A stretch of DNA of 64,000 bases. Origin: Bog-950 sp046329495 (GTDB lineage Bacteria > Bacteroidota > Bacteroidia > Chitinophagales > LD1). The notes under the pieces are model-generated. The model made no database searches. It had not been told where the DNA came from and worked only from the letters and a program-made list of their open reading frames with translations. Below, piece by piece: positions 8,628 to 17,010 of this stretch (positions are counted from its first letter, which is position 1; each line of letters starts with the position of its first letter). The DNA is taken from the NCBI GenBank assembly GCA_046329495.1, contig JAXLUO010000003.1:62001-126000 (forward strand), given 5' to 3'. The position numbers and the translations under genes are program-made.

Positions 8628-9692
8628 ATGAAAAGTTATATGCGTGTATTGTTTATTGCTGCTTTGATGTTGTGGCTTGCGGGTTGTACCAAAGAGACCT
8701 ACTCGCCTGTAGAGGTTAGTGTGTTCAGGGAGCACGGGCTTGATTGCAGTTGGGACCCAAGTGGCAATAACCGCATTGTTTATAGCAGTAAAGGCAGCGA
8801 TGGCTATTACGACCTGCATGTAGCGCAACCCGATGGCAGTAATGATGTTTGCCTGAGTTGCAACACGCCTTACCTGCCTAACAAGCACATCTCGAACCCG
8901 GCGTGGCACCCCTGCGGTAAGTGGATTGTGTTTATTGCCGAGAAGGCCAACCACCCCGGCAGCAGCACCGATGCTTTGCCCGGTTTTGGCGCTTATAACG
9001 ACGTTTGGCTGATGAATGACAGTGGCACGTTGTATTATAAGCTGATTGACATACCCAACGATTATGAGCATGGTGTAATTGCTCCGCGTTTTAGCAACGA
9101 TGGTAAGCATTTGGTGTGGACCGACCGCACTGCCAGTCCTAATGTGCTGGACCCTAAAAAGACCGCCGGCTACTGGAACATAAAGGTGGTAGACTTTGGT
9201 TTTGACAGCACCGGTGCACCCGTTGTTGGCACTACGGTGCGCACGTACGAGCCCGGCGGGCCGGCCTTTTATGAGTGTTATGGCTACTCGCCGGATAACA
9301 GTAAGCTTATATTTTGCAGCAACATGCATATGGCTTCGTTTTGGGATGAGCACATTTATACTATTGACACCAACGGACTTAACTACACCAAGCTTACTGA
9401 CAAGGACTATAACGAGCATGGCTTTTATAAGCCCGACGGCAGCAAGATTGTTTGGATGACCAACACGCAAAGCACCATGGGCGGTACCGACTGGTGGGAG
9501 ATGAACCCAGACGGCAGCGGTAAGCGCCGGCTTACGTTCTTCAATCAACCCAACCATGTGCAGTACGCGGGCCATGCTGTATGGGCCGGGCTTGGTTCGT
9601 TTGCGCCGGACGGCACACGGTTTATTGGTGGTGTGCAGCAGGACCTGGTAAGCCAGGAGGGTGAGATTGTGCTGGTTAATTATGTGCCATAG
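8628..9692 (+). CDS. Lipoprotein with TolB/WD40-like (PD40) beta-propeller repeats
   Basis: The 354-residue protein has a lipoprotein signal (lipobox LAGC, Cys near residue 20). Repeated units of the form pattern-PDGSK-IVW and SPDNSKLIFCS, with Asp-Gly turn motifs (for example ISNPAWHPCGKWIVF and KPDGSKIVWMTN), match TolB/PD40 beta-propeller blades. It probably sits at the outer membrane as a binding or scaffold protein; nothing indicates an enzyme. An alternative start is the ATG at 8640. The opposite strand is also open for 361 codons but lacks any signal or domain and was dismissed. Confidence 0.8.
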   Translation: MKSYMRVLFIAALMLWLAGCTKETYSPVEVSVFREHGLDCSWDPSGNNRIVYSSKGSDGYYDLHVAQPDGSNDVCLSCNTPYLPNKHISNPAWHPCGKWIVFIAEKANHPGSSTDALPGFGAYNDVWLMNDSGTLYYKLIDIPNDYEHGVIAPRFSNDGKHLVWTDRTASPNVLDPKKTAGYWNIKVVDFGFDSTGAPVVGTTVRTYEPGGPAFYECYGYSPDNSKLIFCSNMHMASFWDEHIYTIDTNGLNYTKLTDKDYNEHGFYKPDGSKIVWMTNTQSTMGGTDWWEMNPDGSGKRRLTFFNQPNHVQYAGHAVWAGLGSFAPDGTRFIGGVQQDLVSQEGEIVLVNYVP

Positions 9693-9705
9693 GCGGTTGG
9701 GGAAA

Positions 9706-10136
9706 GTTCACGGTTGTCAGTCATTATTCACGGCGATGAAACTTTACACCAAAATCGTTCACGGTTATCAGTTTACTGTTCACAGCGATGAAACTTTACA
9801 CTCCTTTACAGATTTCGCGTAATGCCCTCCTTCAAACTTTACACTGCTTTACACTTTTTGAACCAAGATTTTCAGGATGTAGAGGATGACCTGGATAAAC
9901 TTTACACTCCTTTACACTGAAATCGTTCACGGTTATCAGTTCACTGTTCACAGCGATGAAATTTTACACTCCTTTACACTTTTTGAACCAGGATTTGCAG
10001 GATGTAGAGGATGACCAGGATAATCTTTACACTGCTTTACACTTTTAAACCAAGATGGCCAGGATAAGCTTTACACTCCTTTACACATTTCGCGTAATGC
10101 CCTCCTTCAAACTTTACACTGCTTTACACTTTTTGC
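9706..10136 (+). repeat. Mosaic of TTTACAC-rich repeat modules
   Basis: Module A (TTCACGGTTATCAGTTCACT and onward to GCGATGAAACTTTACAC) occurs at about 9707, 9758 and 9926. Module B (TTTCGCGTAATGCCCTCCTT, continuing to GCTTTACACTTTTTG) occurs at about 9812 and 10087. Module C (AACCAAGATTTTCAGGATGT, continuing into GAGGATGACC) occurs at about 9861 and 9986, with a short version near 10048. The modules are joined by ACTTTACACTCCTTTACAC words. The copies are near-identical but differently ordered. Confidence 0.8.
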
Positions 10137-10694
10137 GCGAGCAAGTATTTTATTTTGATGCTCGCCTTTTGAGCTTGCTATTATCCCTCCTTCGTCGGGA
10201 TAAGGGAGATCCTGAAACAATCCCGATGTCTCGGGACAGGATGACGCCTATTTTTAGGCAGCCCTAACTTTACCCTCCTTTACACTCTCTGCAAAGGCTT
10301 ACCGGCTTCGATGTTATCCACACTGCTTGTGCATGCTTGTGCACTTTTTTGCTTGTGCACAAGTTACAGGATTTTTCATATGAGTGATTTTTGTGTTAAA
10401 ATGAACGAAAAATGCACACAAAGCCCCGAAGTAGAAAAAAGGAATTGAAAAAGGTTACAAAAGGTTACATTGAATTTTGAAAGGTTACACTTGGTATGGG
10501 TGCGGGTTTGCCATGCAGGTTTAGAAGTTGCAGAGGTATATCTGTAAGTTGACAAGACGTTACAAATAGCATGATTGGTGGCATGCCTTATGAAGGAAGG
10601 AGGATTCATGGTGTTTTCCTGATTTTGGTAGTAAAGGTAATAAATAAAGAAACAAAAGTAAAATATAGGTTGTTAAAAATGTCCTCATCCCCGG

Positions 10695-10715
10695 CCCTTC
10701 TCCGAAGGAGAAGGG
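10695..10715. repeat. Perfect 9-base inverted repeat
   Basis: CCCTTCTCC and GGAGAAGGG flank GAA. It lies in the CCTCATCCCCGGCCCTTCTCC context typical of palindromic intergenic repeats seen in many genomes. It follows no gene closely enough to be assigned as a terminator. Confidence 0.6.
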
Positions 10716-10773
10716 AGGAACAGCCGGATTTTTTGGGGTGGCGGGCTTTACTTACTCCGAAAATCTAATACAA

Positions 10774-10807
10774 TTCACCACAGATTGGCACGGATGAACA
10801 CAGATTA
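10774..10807 (+). repeat. CACAGATT-type dispersed repeat, copy 1
   Basis: The stretch beginning TTCACCACAGATTGGCACGG matches the sequence at 30889-30921 (TTCACCGCAGATTACGCAGA) with a few changes and the same end, AACACAGATTA. Confidence 0.6.
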
Positions 10808-10825
10808 AATACAAGAGTGTGGGTG

Positions 10826-11109
10826 GCTGGATTTTTGGGGGTGGGGTAGTGAGTTGGACAAGTGTTTTACCCCCTCCGAAAAAGCCATGCTATTCAGAGG
10901 CTATGCAGTTATGGCTTTTTCTCGTCCCCCTACTTGCCGGGCTGGTGGCTTGCGCACAAGGGGGACAGTTGGATTTTTTGAGGTGAGGTAGTGAATTGAG
11001 CAAGGGTTTTACCCCCTCCGAAAAAGCCATGCTATTCAGAGGCTATGCAGTTATGCCTTTTTCTCGTCCCCCTGCTTGTTTGGCTGGTGGCTTGCGCGCA
11101 AGGGGGACA
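10826..11109 (+). repeat. 142-base direct repeat, two copies, each with two hairpins
   Basis: Copy 1 is 10826-10967 and copy 2 is 10968-11109, contiguous and about 90% alike. In copy 1 AAAAAGCCAT (10879-10888) pairs with ATGGCTTTTT (10911-10920), and GTCCCCCT (10924-10931) pairs with AGGGGGAC (10959-10966). Copy 2 keeps the second hairpin and has one mismatch in the first. A degenerate left part of a third copy is at about 10723-10765. Confidence 0.8.
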
Positions 11110-11260
11110 GCTTTGGGTTAGTCTTTAATAGTGGTGTGGTGTGCAGCCGGAGGGCGCCGGAAGCTTAAGCATCCGGCTTGCCGGGAGAAATGGAATTTTG
11201 CTGTTTAAGGGCTGAAGCCCGGGCCGTTTGTAGCCATAGGGTTGTGGTAGGCTTTACGTG

Positions 11261-12250
11261 TTATTTATTTAATGTATGCATAAAGCGCTCGGGATAGCGG
11301 GTGCCGGAGACCATGCCAGCGGGCATAATAGCTTCTATGCTTTGCAGGTCGGCGGTGGTTAGGTGCACTTTTTCGGCGGCTATGTTTTCTTCCAGGTACG
11401 AGATGTGCTTGGTGCCGGGTATGGTAATGATGTCGTTGCCTTGCGCCAGCACCCAGGCGATAGCCAATTGCGATGGGGTGCAGCCTTTTTCGGCGGCCAG
11501 GCTTTTTATCTTTTCTACGAGTTCGATGTTTTTATAGAAATTCTGGCCCTGAAAGCGCGGCATGTGTGCCCGGTTATCCTTCAGGTCGTCGGGTGTTTTA
11601 ATACTGCCGCTTAAAAAGCCGCGGCTGAGCGGTGCATAGGCTACCAGGCCGATGCCCAGTTCGCGGATTGTGGGCAGTATTTCTGATTCAATGTCTCGTG
11701 TCCATAGCGAGTATTCGATTTGCAGGGCCGTAACAGGATGAACGGCTGCGGCACGGCGAAGAGAAGCAGCAGAAGCCTCGCTGAGCCCGATGTAACGGAT
11801 AATGCCTTTTTGTACCAGTTCGGCCAGGGCGCCGATGGTTTCTTCGATGGGCACATTGGGGTCTACACGGCCGGGGGTATACAAGTCGATATAATCGGTT
11901 TGCAGGCGTTGCAAACTAAATAGTACCGCATGGCGAAGGTAATCGGGGTGGGCATTTACGGGGCCGTAGCCCGGGGTATTGTTGGGCCCGGGTGCAGCCA
12001 TCATACCGGTTTTTACCGAAAGAAAAGCTTCATCGCGTTTGCCCTTGATGGCTTTGCCGATCAGTTCTTCGTTATGGCCCAGGCGGTAATAATCGGCTGT
12101 ATCTAAAAAGTTATGACCCAGTTCCAGCGCGCGGTGGATAGTGGCTATGGATGTGTTGTCGTTGCTTTGGCCATAGGCGCCCGACATGCCCATGCAGCCC
12201 AGGCCAATGGCCGATACCATAGGGCCGTCCTTTCCTAATTGTCTGTTCAT
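11261..12250 (-). CDS. Aldo/keto reductase
   Basis: The 329-residue protein is a (beta/alpha)8 NADPH-dependent oxidoreductase of the aldo/keto reductase family (usual length 310-340). It shows MGMSGAYG near residue 20, FLDTADYY with the catalytic Asp and Tyr near 49-56, the catalytic Lys in SVKTG near 79, and the coenzyme-binding SRGFLSG and IPGTKH segments. The usual catalytic His/Glu position in the LYTPGRVDP strand is Gly here. It follows the AraC-type regulator by 58 bases on the same strand and is its likely target. The physiological substrate is not predictable. Confidence 0.92.
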   Translation of the reverse strand: MNRQLGKDGPMVSAIGLGCMGMSGAYGQSNDNTSIATIHRALELGHNFLDTADYYRLGHNEELIGKAIKGKRDEAFLSVKTGMMAAPGPNNTPGYGPVNAHPDYLRHAVLFSLQRLQTDYIDLYTPGRVDPNVPIEETIGALAELVQKGIIRYIGLSEASAASLRRAAAVHPVTALQIEYSLWTRDIESEILPTIRELGIGLVAYAPLSRGFLSGSIKTPDDLKDNRAHMPRFQGQNFYKNIELVEKIKSLAAEKGCTPSQLAIAWVLAQGNDIITIPGTKHISYLEENIAAEKVHLTTADLQSIEAIMPAGMVSGTRYPERFMHTLNK

Positions 12251-12308
12251 AGTTTAAATTTTGTTGCGCAAAGTTGAACAGCCCCTTGCAGCAATAGCCG
12301 GACAAAAC

Positions 12309-13172
12309 CTATTCGTTCCCTGACAAATCGTGCACAAAGCGGGCAATAGTTTGGCCCGTTGTTTTTTTAAAGAGCCGTGCAAAATATTCGGGATCGTTAA
12401 AGCCCAGGCTATAGGCCAGTTCCTTTACCGAGGGACTTTCGGCATAATATAAGCGGCGTTTGGCTTCCAGCATCAACCGCTGGGTAATGTATTCCTTAGG
12501 CGATAAGCCGGAATACTGCTTTACCATTTTGTAGAGGTTGTTGGGGTTTAGTGCCAGTTTAGCAGCAATTTCGGTTATGGGTGGCTGGTTGGTAAGTTGC
12601 TGCTCCACATACAATTTAAAACGAATGTATTTAGAGAGGTGTTCCTCGGCCGGTGTGTTATGCCCGACAAAATAAGCCGCATTTATTTCGGTTAACAGGC
12701 TATTGAGATGCGCCAGCAATAAGTCGGCAGGTGTATCCATTACCTGCAGCAGGTTTTGTAGTAATTGAAAAATGGCTTTTAGCCTGGCCGCGGCAGTGGG
12801 GGAGAACTGGATTTTTTGCCGGTTGAATGGATTAAGCAAAAAGGGATATTGTTTGGGTAACAGCGAAAGGCAATCTTCATTGAACCCCAGTTTAAAGTAG
12901 TCGGTGCCGTGTTTGCTTGTAGGCAGGCTGTGTATTTGGTGGGGCAGGATAAAAAGCAGTTGGTTGGCACCCACCGTAAACTGCTGTAGATCGACCCCGT
13001 GGGTGGATTGGCCCTTGAGCATAAACACAAAAAAGTAATGTGTTTTGCGGTGTGTTAAACCGTAGAGTTCAGCAACCTCGGGCGGCACCCGGCCAAAGGT
13101 GGGCGATACCAGTAACAGCGCCAATTTGTTGTTTTGCTTGTAGCGTGGCAGAAAGGCTCCGAGGTTTTGCAT
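12309..13172 (-). CDS. AraC-family transcriptional regulator
   Basis: The 287-residue protein has an N-terminal cupin-like sensing domain (about 1-170) and a C-terminal double helix-turn-helix (about 190-282). The second HTH contains the family signature VKELAYSLGFNDPEYFARLFKKTTG. It probably controls the aldo/keto reductase encoded 58 bases downstream, possibly in response to a small molecule. A promoter with TTTG-N19-TACTTTTA ends four bases before the chosen ATG, which implies a leaderless or nearly leaderless mRNA. Confidence 0.92.
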   Translation of the reverse strand: MQNLGAFLPRYKQNNKLALLLVSPTFGRVPPEVAELYGLTHRKTHYFFVFMLKGQSTHGVDLQQFTVGANQLLFILPHQIHSLPTSKHGTDYFKLGFNEDCLSLLPKQYPFLLNPFNRQKIQFSPTAAARLKAIFQLLQNLLQVMDTPADLLLAHLNSLLTEINAAYFVGHNTPAEEHLSKYIRFKLYVEQQLTNQPPITEIAAKLALNPNNLYKMVKQYSGLSPKEYITQRLMLEAKRRLYYAESPSVKELAYSLGFNDPEYFARLFKKTTGQTIARFVHDLSGNE

Positions 13173-13176
13173 GCGT

Positions 13177-13207
13177 TAAAAGTAGCGCAAACACGGAGGG
13201 CGACAAA
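13177..13207 (-). promoter_or_regulatory. Promoter of the AraC-type regulator
   Basis: On the minus strand TTTG (13207-13204) is separated by exactly 19 bases from TACTTTTA (13184-13177), a 7/8 match to the Bacteroidota -7 box. Transcription would start at about the A of the ATG at 13172. Confidence 0.6.
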
Positions 13208-13222
13208 CCGCGCGTTTTTAGA

Positions 13223-13564
13223 TTACCGGCGGGATAGGCGGTAGATGATCAGGATAGGCAGCGCAATTACAAAAGCCGCCAGCATAAAAGCTACGATGTT
13301 TACGGCGGCGGCCATTTTGAAGGAATAGATCTCGTATTTATTTGCCAGCCAGTGTATGGCGATGGTGGCGGGGTAAACCTCCAGCATGGTTAATACAATA
13401 GCTAACATGGCGGGCAACACCATAACACCGAACAGGCTATAGATAAACGGCTCTGCCGGCAGGGGAGAGTTTTCTATGCGCTCGTAAATGGCCTCAAAGC
13501 CCGGTAGGTTTATAAATACCTTGCGCAGGCTTTGGTAGAATTTGGAGTATTGGGGTTGTTCCAT
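13223..13564 (-). CDS. Small hypothetical membrane protein
   Basis: This 113-residue protein has a soluble N-terminus (about 1-38) and two or three hydrophobic helices (about 39-62 and 82-110), ending with a basic tail SRR. No family is recognised. It lies 50 bases upstream of the AraC regulator on the same strand, with the regulator promoter between them. The AT-rich Zorya island begins just beyond it. Confidence 0.65.
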   Translation of the reverse strand: MEQPQYSKFYQSLRKVFINLPGFEAIYERIENSPLPAEPFIYSLFGVMVLPAMLAIVLTMLEVYPATIAIHWLANKYEIYSFKMAAAVNIVAFMLAAFVIALPILIIYRLSRR

Positions 13565-13746
13565 AACAGCGAAAGTAGGGAACGGGTAAATGAGTTGGAG
13601 GGATTGTAGGTTAAGAAATGGGCGGGTTTTTAAAAAGCGAAAGGGAAGTAGCCTAGCCTCAGATACTCAACACACGCGGCACGCGTGCGCTAGCATTGGG
13701 GCCCTAATAAACCAAAAAATGATTTACTCCGTTTGAAGCTTATTGG

Positions 13747-16700
13747 TCAAATTCGCTGCATTCTCTGTGATTCATGCTTTGTAACATCCTGGATTGAAAC
13801 GCGGTTTTCCAATATCATTTTTTCAAATTGACTCCTTCTAACCAATGATACGTTATTGGTGCTTGCAAGTATTTCTGCTGATGATGTAAACTCGCCGTTT
13901 GTAATTACCATCAACTTGAACATTACTCCAAATTTTTCTTCGTAATAACGTTTCGCTCCTACGATTTCTTGAACAGCTCTATTATCAATAGACGAAATGG
14001 TCTGCTTTGCCTGGATTAAAAAGCTCTCACTCGCGCCAATGGCAACGACATCAGCACCTTTGTCATTTGAATTTGGTGTTAACCGCACATCAAAATGCTT
14101 TGCTGCATAAAGGGCTGCTAAAAATGCTTCAAACAAATTAGGATTGAGTTTATCCACTTGTTTGAGGGATAATGCGGTTGGTTTGCCTTCGGTTTGAATA
14201 CCAAAAATTGTACTAAACATTTCCTCAGGCCTGACTTCCGCTTGTTCACTTGGGAATAGGGTACTCGTTGCCAATGAGGTTTTTCTTAAAAGTAGATTAT
14301 CCAATATTTCGTCAAAAGATTGAACTCTAACCCCTTCTTCACCAATCATATCATCTGGAAATACTGCCATTGGATAATAGACATGAACATCTTTTGTCTG
14401 GCCAATGCGATACGCTCTATCTGTAGCTTGTGCTTCTTTAGCTGGATTCCAATGCCGAGTGTAGTGTATAATATGGTTAGCTTGGTTTACGTTCAATCCT
14501 ACACCTGCGGCAAGTTGAGACATAACAATCACATTAAATCCATCCTCCTCTTGAAACCGATCAATCGTTTGCTGTCTGCTAAGCTTAATTTTTCCTTCGG
14601 TTTTTTTTGACGTAGGAGTATCCCCATTTACAATGCTTGGAAAAATCCCAAAGAAAGAATGAATTACTTTTTGCAACAACTTCTGAGTCTCTTTTCTATC
14701 AGCAAATATGATTGCCTTTTCATTTTTCGCCTTAACTTCTTCCAGGATATTCAACGTAACTTGCAGTTTAGCGGATGCAGAAACAAGTTCTTCCGATTTA
14801 AAGTTTAGGATTTGACTATCCACTAAAAACGGATGGTCAGAAATATCCCGAATCGCCCATAGAGACTTTAGGATTTGGTTTCTTCTATCGCCACCAGTCA
14901 TATCGGCATTTTTGGCAAGTTCCATTTCCACCTTATAGCGTTCAAGCTGGATAGCCGGCATTGGCCTTTTTAAGCGCGAATTTATATCGTCAAATTTTTT
15001 GGGTAGGTCTTTGGCTACATCTTTTTTTAGCCGCCTTTTTAAGAAGATCCCGATTTTATTGCGAAGGGTTTCTCCAAGTTCTTTAATACTTGCCTTTTCA
15101 TCTTTCAGTGGATTTTGAAATTCCTTTGCAAAATCCTTCGCATTACCCAAAAGCCCAGGAACTGAAAAATCCATGATACACCAGAGGTCTATCAAAGTAT
15201 TTTCAACTGGTGTGCCGGTCATTGCTATTTTGAAATCTGCTTTAAGCGCCTTACTCACATTTGTGACTAAAGTACCCGGCGTTTTAATTTTTTGAGCTTC
15301 ATCCAACACCACTACAGCAAAATCTACCAAACACAACGCCGCTTGGTAATCTCGCAATGTCTCGTAGTTGGTTAGAATCAAATGCTTATATTGAAGATTC
15401 CTTGCATCTCGTTTATTCTGAATTTCATCAAATCCCTTTAGCAGGTCAATCTGCCCATAAAGCTTTCTAAGAGCAAGGCTCCGCTCACTGAAAAATTTAT
15501 CATACTCATTCTCCCAGTTTTCAAGTAAACTCACGGGCGCAACAATCAAGTATGGTTTTTCATGGTTGCTTAGTTGGGCATGCCATTCAATGAAATAAAG
15601 TAACTGTAAGGTTTTTCCTAACCCCATGTCATCCGCAAGCAGACACCCTCCAAACCTTTCTTTTTGTAACGTTTGTAGCCATGCAATGCCCTCAATTTGA
15701 TGTTGTTTCAAATCAATCGCTGAGTTTAAGTTCCATATTCGAGAAAAACTGTGATTGATAGTAGTCTGTTGTGTGTTGCTTTCCGAATACTCAAGCAACT
15801 CTGCGTTTTCCTTGATAATTAAAACCTTGTCACCATTTGTAACATCTTCCTTGTGAACTGGCCCTTTAGGGTTTTCGAATTGCCTTCTTGCTACCTGAAT
15901 AAATTTATCGGCTTCCTCAACTGGAATTTCCATACCATTCCAACCAAACGTTCTTTTTCCTGCCACTTGCGCCGATTTATTTTCAGCGTCAAATTCATTC
16001 AAATCATTTTCGGTTTTGAAATGAACTCTCTTTTCCCCATGCACTTTGTCTTTAATAGCTATTCCAGGGATCCATTCCGATTTGTAGGGACATACAAATG
16101 GGTAAAACTTAGGTTTATAAATCCCTATTTCTGTAACCCGTTCACTGTAAAAAACTGAAAGGTCAATAGCTTGCTCATCAAAATACCTTTCTGGATGGTC
16201 AACGATTTCATGAATTATTTCGGCGTTTGAAACTTGTCTATTGTTCTTAACTTTTTCAAGAGCTTCCTTTTGTATATCATCAATTACAACACGAGTCGTG
16301 CCATTTGTATCTGCTACCGGATAAATTTCCTTTACTCTTGGAAACTGGTCAAAGCTTTTGAGAAATCCGGTCTGATTTTCAATATCAATAGTTGGAATGA
16401 TTTCTAAAATACCATCTGCAAATTCAAGGTCTATTTTAATTTTATCTGGGTGAAATACATTTTGACTCTGCAAATAGGAATCAAGTAAACAAGCTGCGTT
16501 AAAAGAAAGATTTTTGATGTCAGCAAATCTGCTGAGGTTATTCTTAAATGTCCTTGCCTCCTCAGGAAGCGAATTAAATTCTTCGAGCGCTTCACAAATC
16601 AGATATTGGTTTTTGGAAAGTAAATATTCCCTTTCTTCAATCTTAATTATTGCTCCCGTCCGGTTCGCTATCAACCTATTTCCGTTTGGCGTAAAATCAA

Positions 16701-17010
16701 AGAACCCAAAGTTGAACTTAAAACTGCTTTGATTTAACTGACCATTTGATTGAATGTAAATTTCATAGGGGTAATCATTTGGCAAACCCAAAATTTGCCT
16801 ATCAAACTCAGAGAGGGTAAGAATTTCGTCAATCTCTACCTCGCATGAATCAGCGGTAATTTCTGCAAACCCATTATCAATTAACTCACTTAAAATTGAG
16901 AGTTGAGGTAAATATCTTTCTTGAAGTTCCTCCCACCTTGAAAACGGCGTTCTCGCCCCGGCATCCAGTATAAAAAAAGAAAATCTGTTATTTTGAGACC
17001 AGCTAAACAT
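13747..17010 (-). CDS. zorD: Zorya protein ZorD: SNF2-type helicase with Mrr-like nuclease domain
   Basis: The 1087-residue protein has an unassigned N-terminal region (about 1-430), an SNF2 ATPase core and a C-terminal nuclease. Visible helicase motifs are Walker A DDMGLGKT (near 457-464), DEAQ (near 570), MTGTPVENTL (motif III) and QATDRAYRIGQ (motif VI, near 867). The final part is an Mrr-type restriction endonuclease fold with FEAF, GAD (near 985) and QAK (near 1000), so the D...QxK catalytic set looks intact. In type I Zorya this is the effector that acts on invading DNA. It begins eight bases inside the zorC end. Composition is AT-rich compared with the flanks. Confidence 0.93.
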   Translation of the reverse strand: MFSWSQNNRFSFFILDAGARTPFSRWEELQERYLPQLSILSELIDNGFAEITADSCEVEIDEILTLSEFDRQILGLPNDYPYEIYIQSNGQLNQSSFKFNFGFFDFTPNGNRLIANRTGAIIKIEEREYLLSKNQYLICEALEEFNSLPEEARTFKNNLSRFADIKNLSFNAACLLDSYLQSQNVFHPDKIKIDLEFADGILEIIPTIDIENQTGFLKSFDQFPRVKEIYPVADTNGTTRVVIDDIQKEALEKVKNNRQVSNAEIIHEIVDHPERYFDEQAIDLSVFYSERVTEIGIYKPKFYPFVCPYKSEWIPGIAIKDKVHGEKRVHFKTENDLNEFDAENKSAQVAGKRTFGWNGMEIPVEEADKFIQVARRQFENPKGPVHKEDVTNGDKVLIIKENAELLEYSESNTQQTTINHSFSRIWNLNSAIDLKQHQIEGIAWLQTLQKERFGGCLLADDMGLGKTLQLLYFIEWHAQLSNHEKPYLIVAPVSLLENWENEYDKFFSERSLALRKLYGQIDLLKGFDEIQNKRDARNLQYKHLILTNYETLRDYQAALCLVDFAVVVLDEAQKIKTPGTLVTNVSKALKADFKIAMTGTPVENTLIDLWCIMDFSVPGLLGNAKDFAKEFQNPLKDEKASIKELGETLRNKIGIFLKRRLKKDVAKDLPKKFDDINSRLKRPMPAIQLERYKVEMELAKNADMTGGDRRNQILKSLWAIRDISDHPFLVDSQILNFKSEELVSASAKLQVTLNILEEVKAKNEKAIIFADRKETQKLLQKVIHSFFGIFPSIVNGDTPTSKKTEGKIKLSRQQTIDRFQEEDGFNVIVMSQLAAGVGLNVNQANHIIHYTRHWNPAKEAQATDRAYRIGQTKDVHVYYPMAVFPDDMIGEEGVRVQSFDEILDNLLLRKTSLATSTLFPSEQAEVRPEEMFSTIFGIQTEGKPTALSLKQVDKLNPNLFEAFLAALYAAKHFDVRLTPNSNDKGADVVAIGASESFLIQAKQTISSIDNRAVQEIVGAKRYYEEKFGVMFKLMVITNGEFTSSAEILASTNNVSLVRRSQFEKMILENRVSIQDVTKHESQRMQRI

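Larger units (their letters stand above)
9693..11260. repeat. Gene-free interval made of several intergenic repeat families
   Basis: No convincing gene is present in 1.57 kb. The first part (about 9706-10136) is a mosaic of three modules re-used two or three times; 10440-10492 has several AAAGGTTACA words; 10695-10715 is a perfect hairpin; 10774-10807 is a CACAGATT-type repeat; 10826-11109 is a 142-base direct repeat; and 11143-11185 contains short GC-rich inverted repeats. Short open frames here coincide with the repeats and have no ribosome-site or domain support. Confidence 0.8.

Noticed and set aside
8490..9575. Antisense open frame of 361 codons opposite the beta-propeller lipoprotein
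   Set aside because: It lacks a signal, domain or plausible composition, while the plus strand has a lipobox and propeller motifs.
9706..10136. Suspected CRISPR array
   Set aside because: The recurring modules have unequal spacing and order, there are no unique spacers of constant length, and no cas genes are present.
10055..10768. Plus-strand short frames (10055-10267 and 10571-10768)
   Set aside because: They are built from intergenic repeat modules and have no start context, domain or codon signal.
13565..13746. Attachment site at the left edge of the Zorya operon
   Set aside because: No copy of the tRNA-Arg 3' end and no flanking direct repeat was found; only a small palindrome (GCACGCGTGC) is present.
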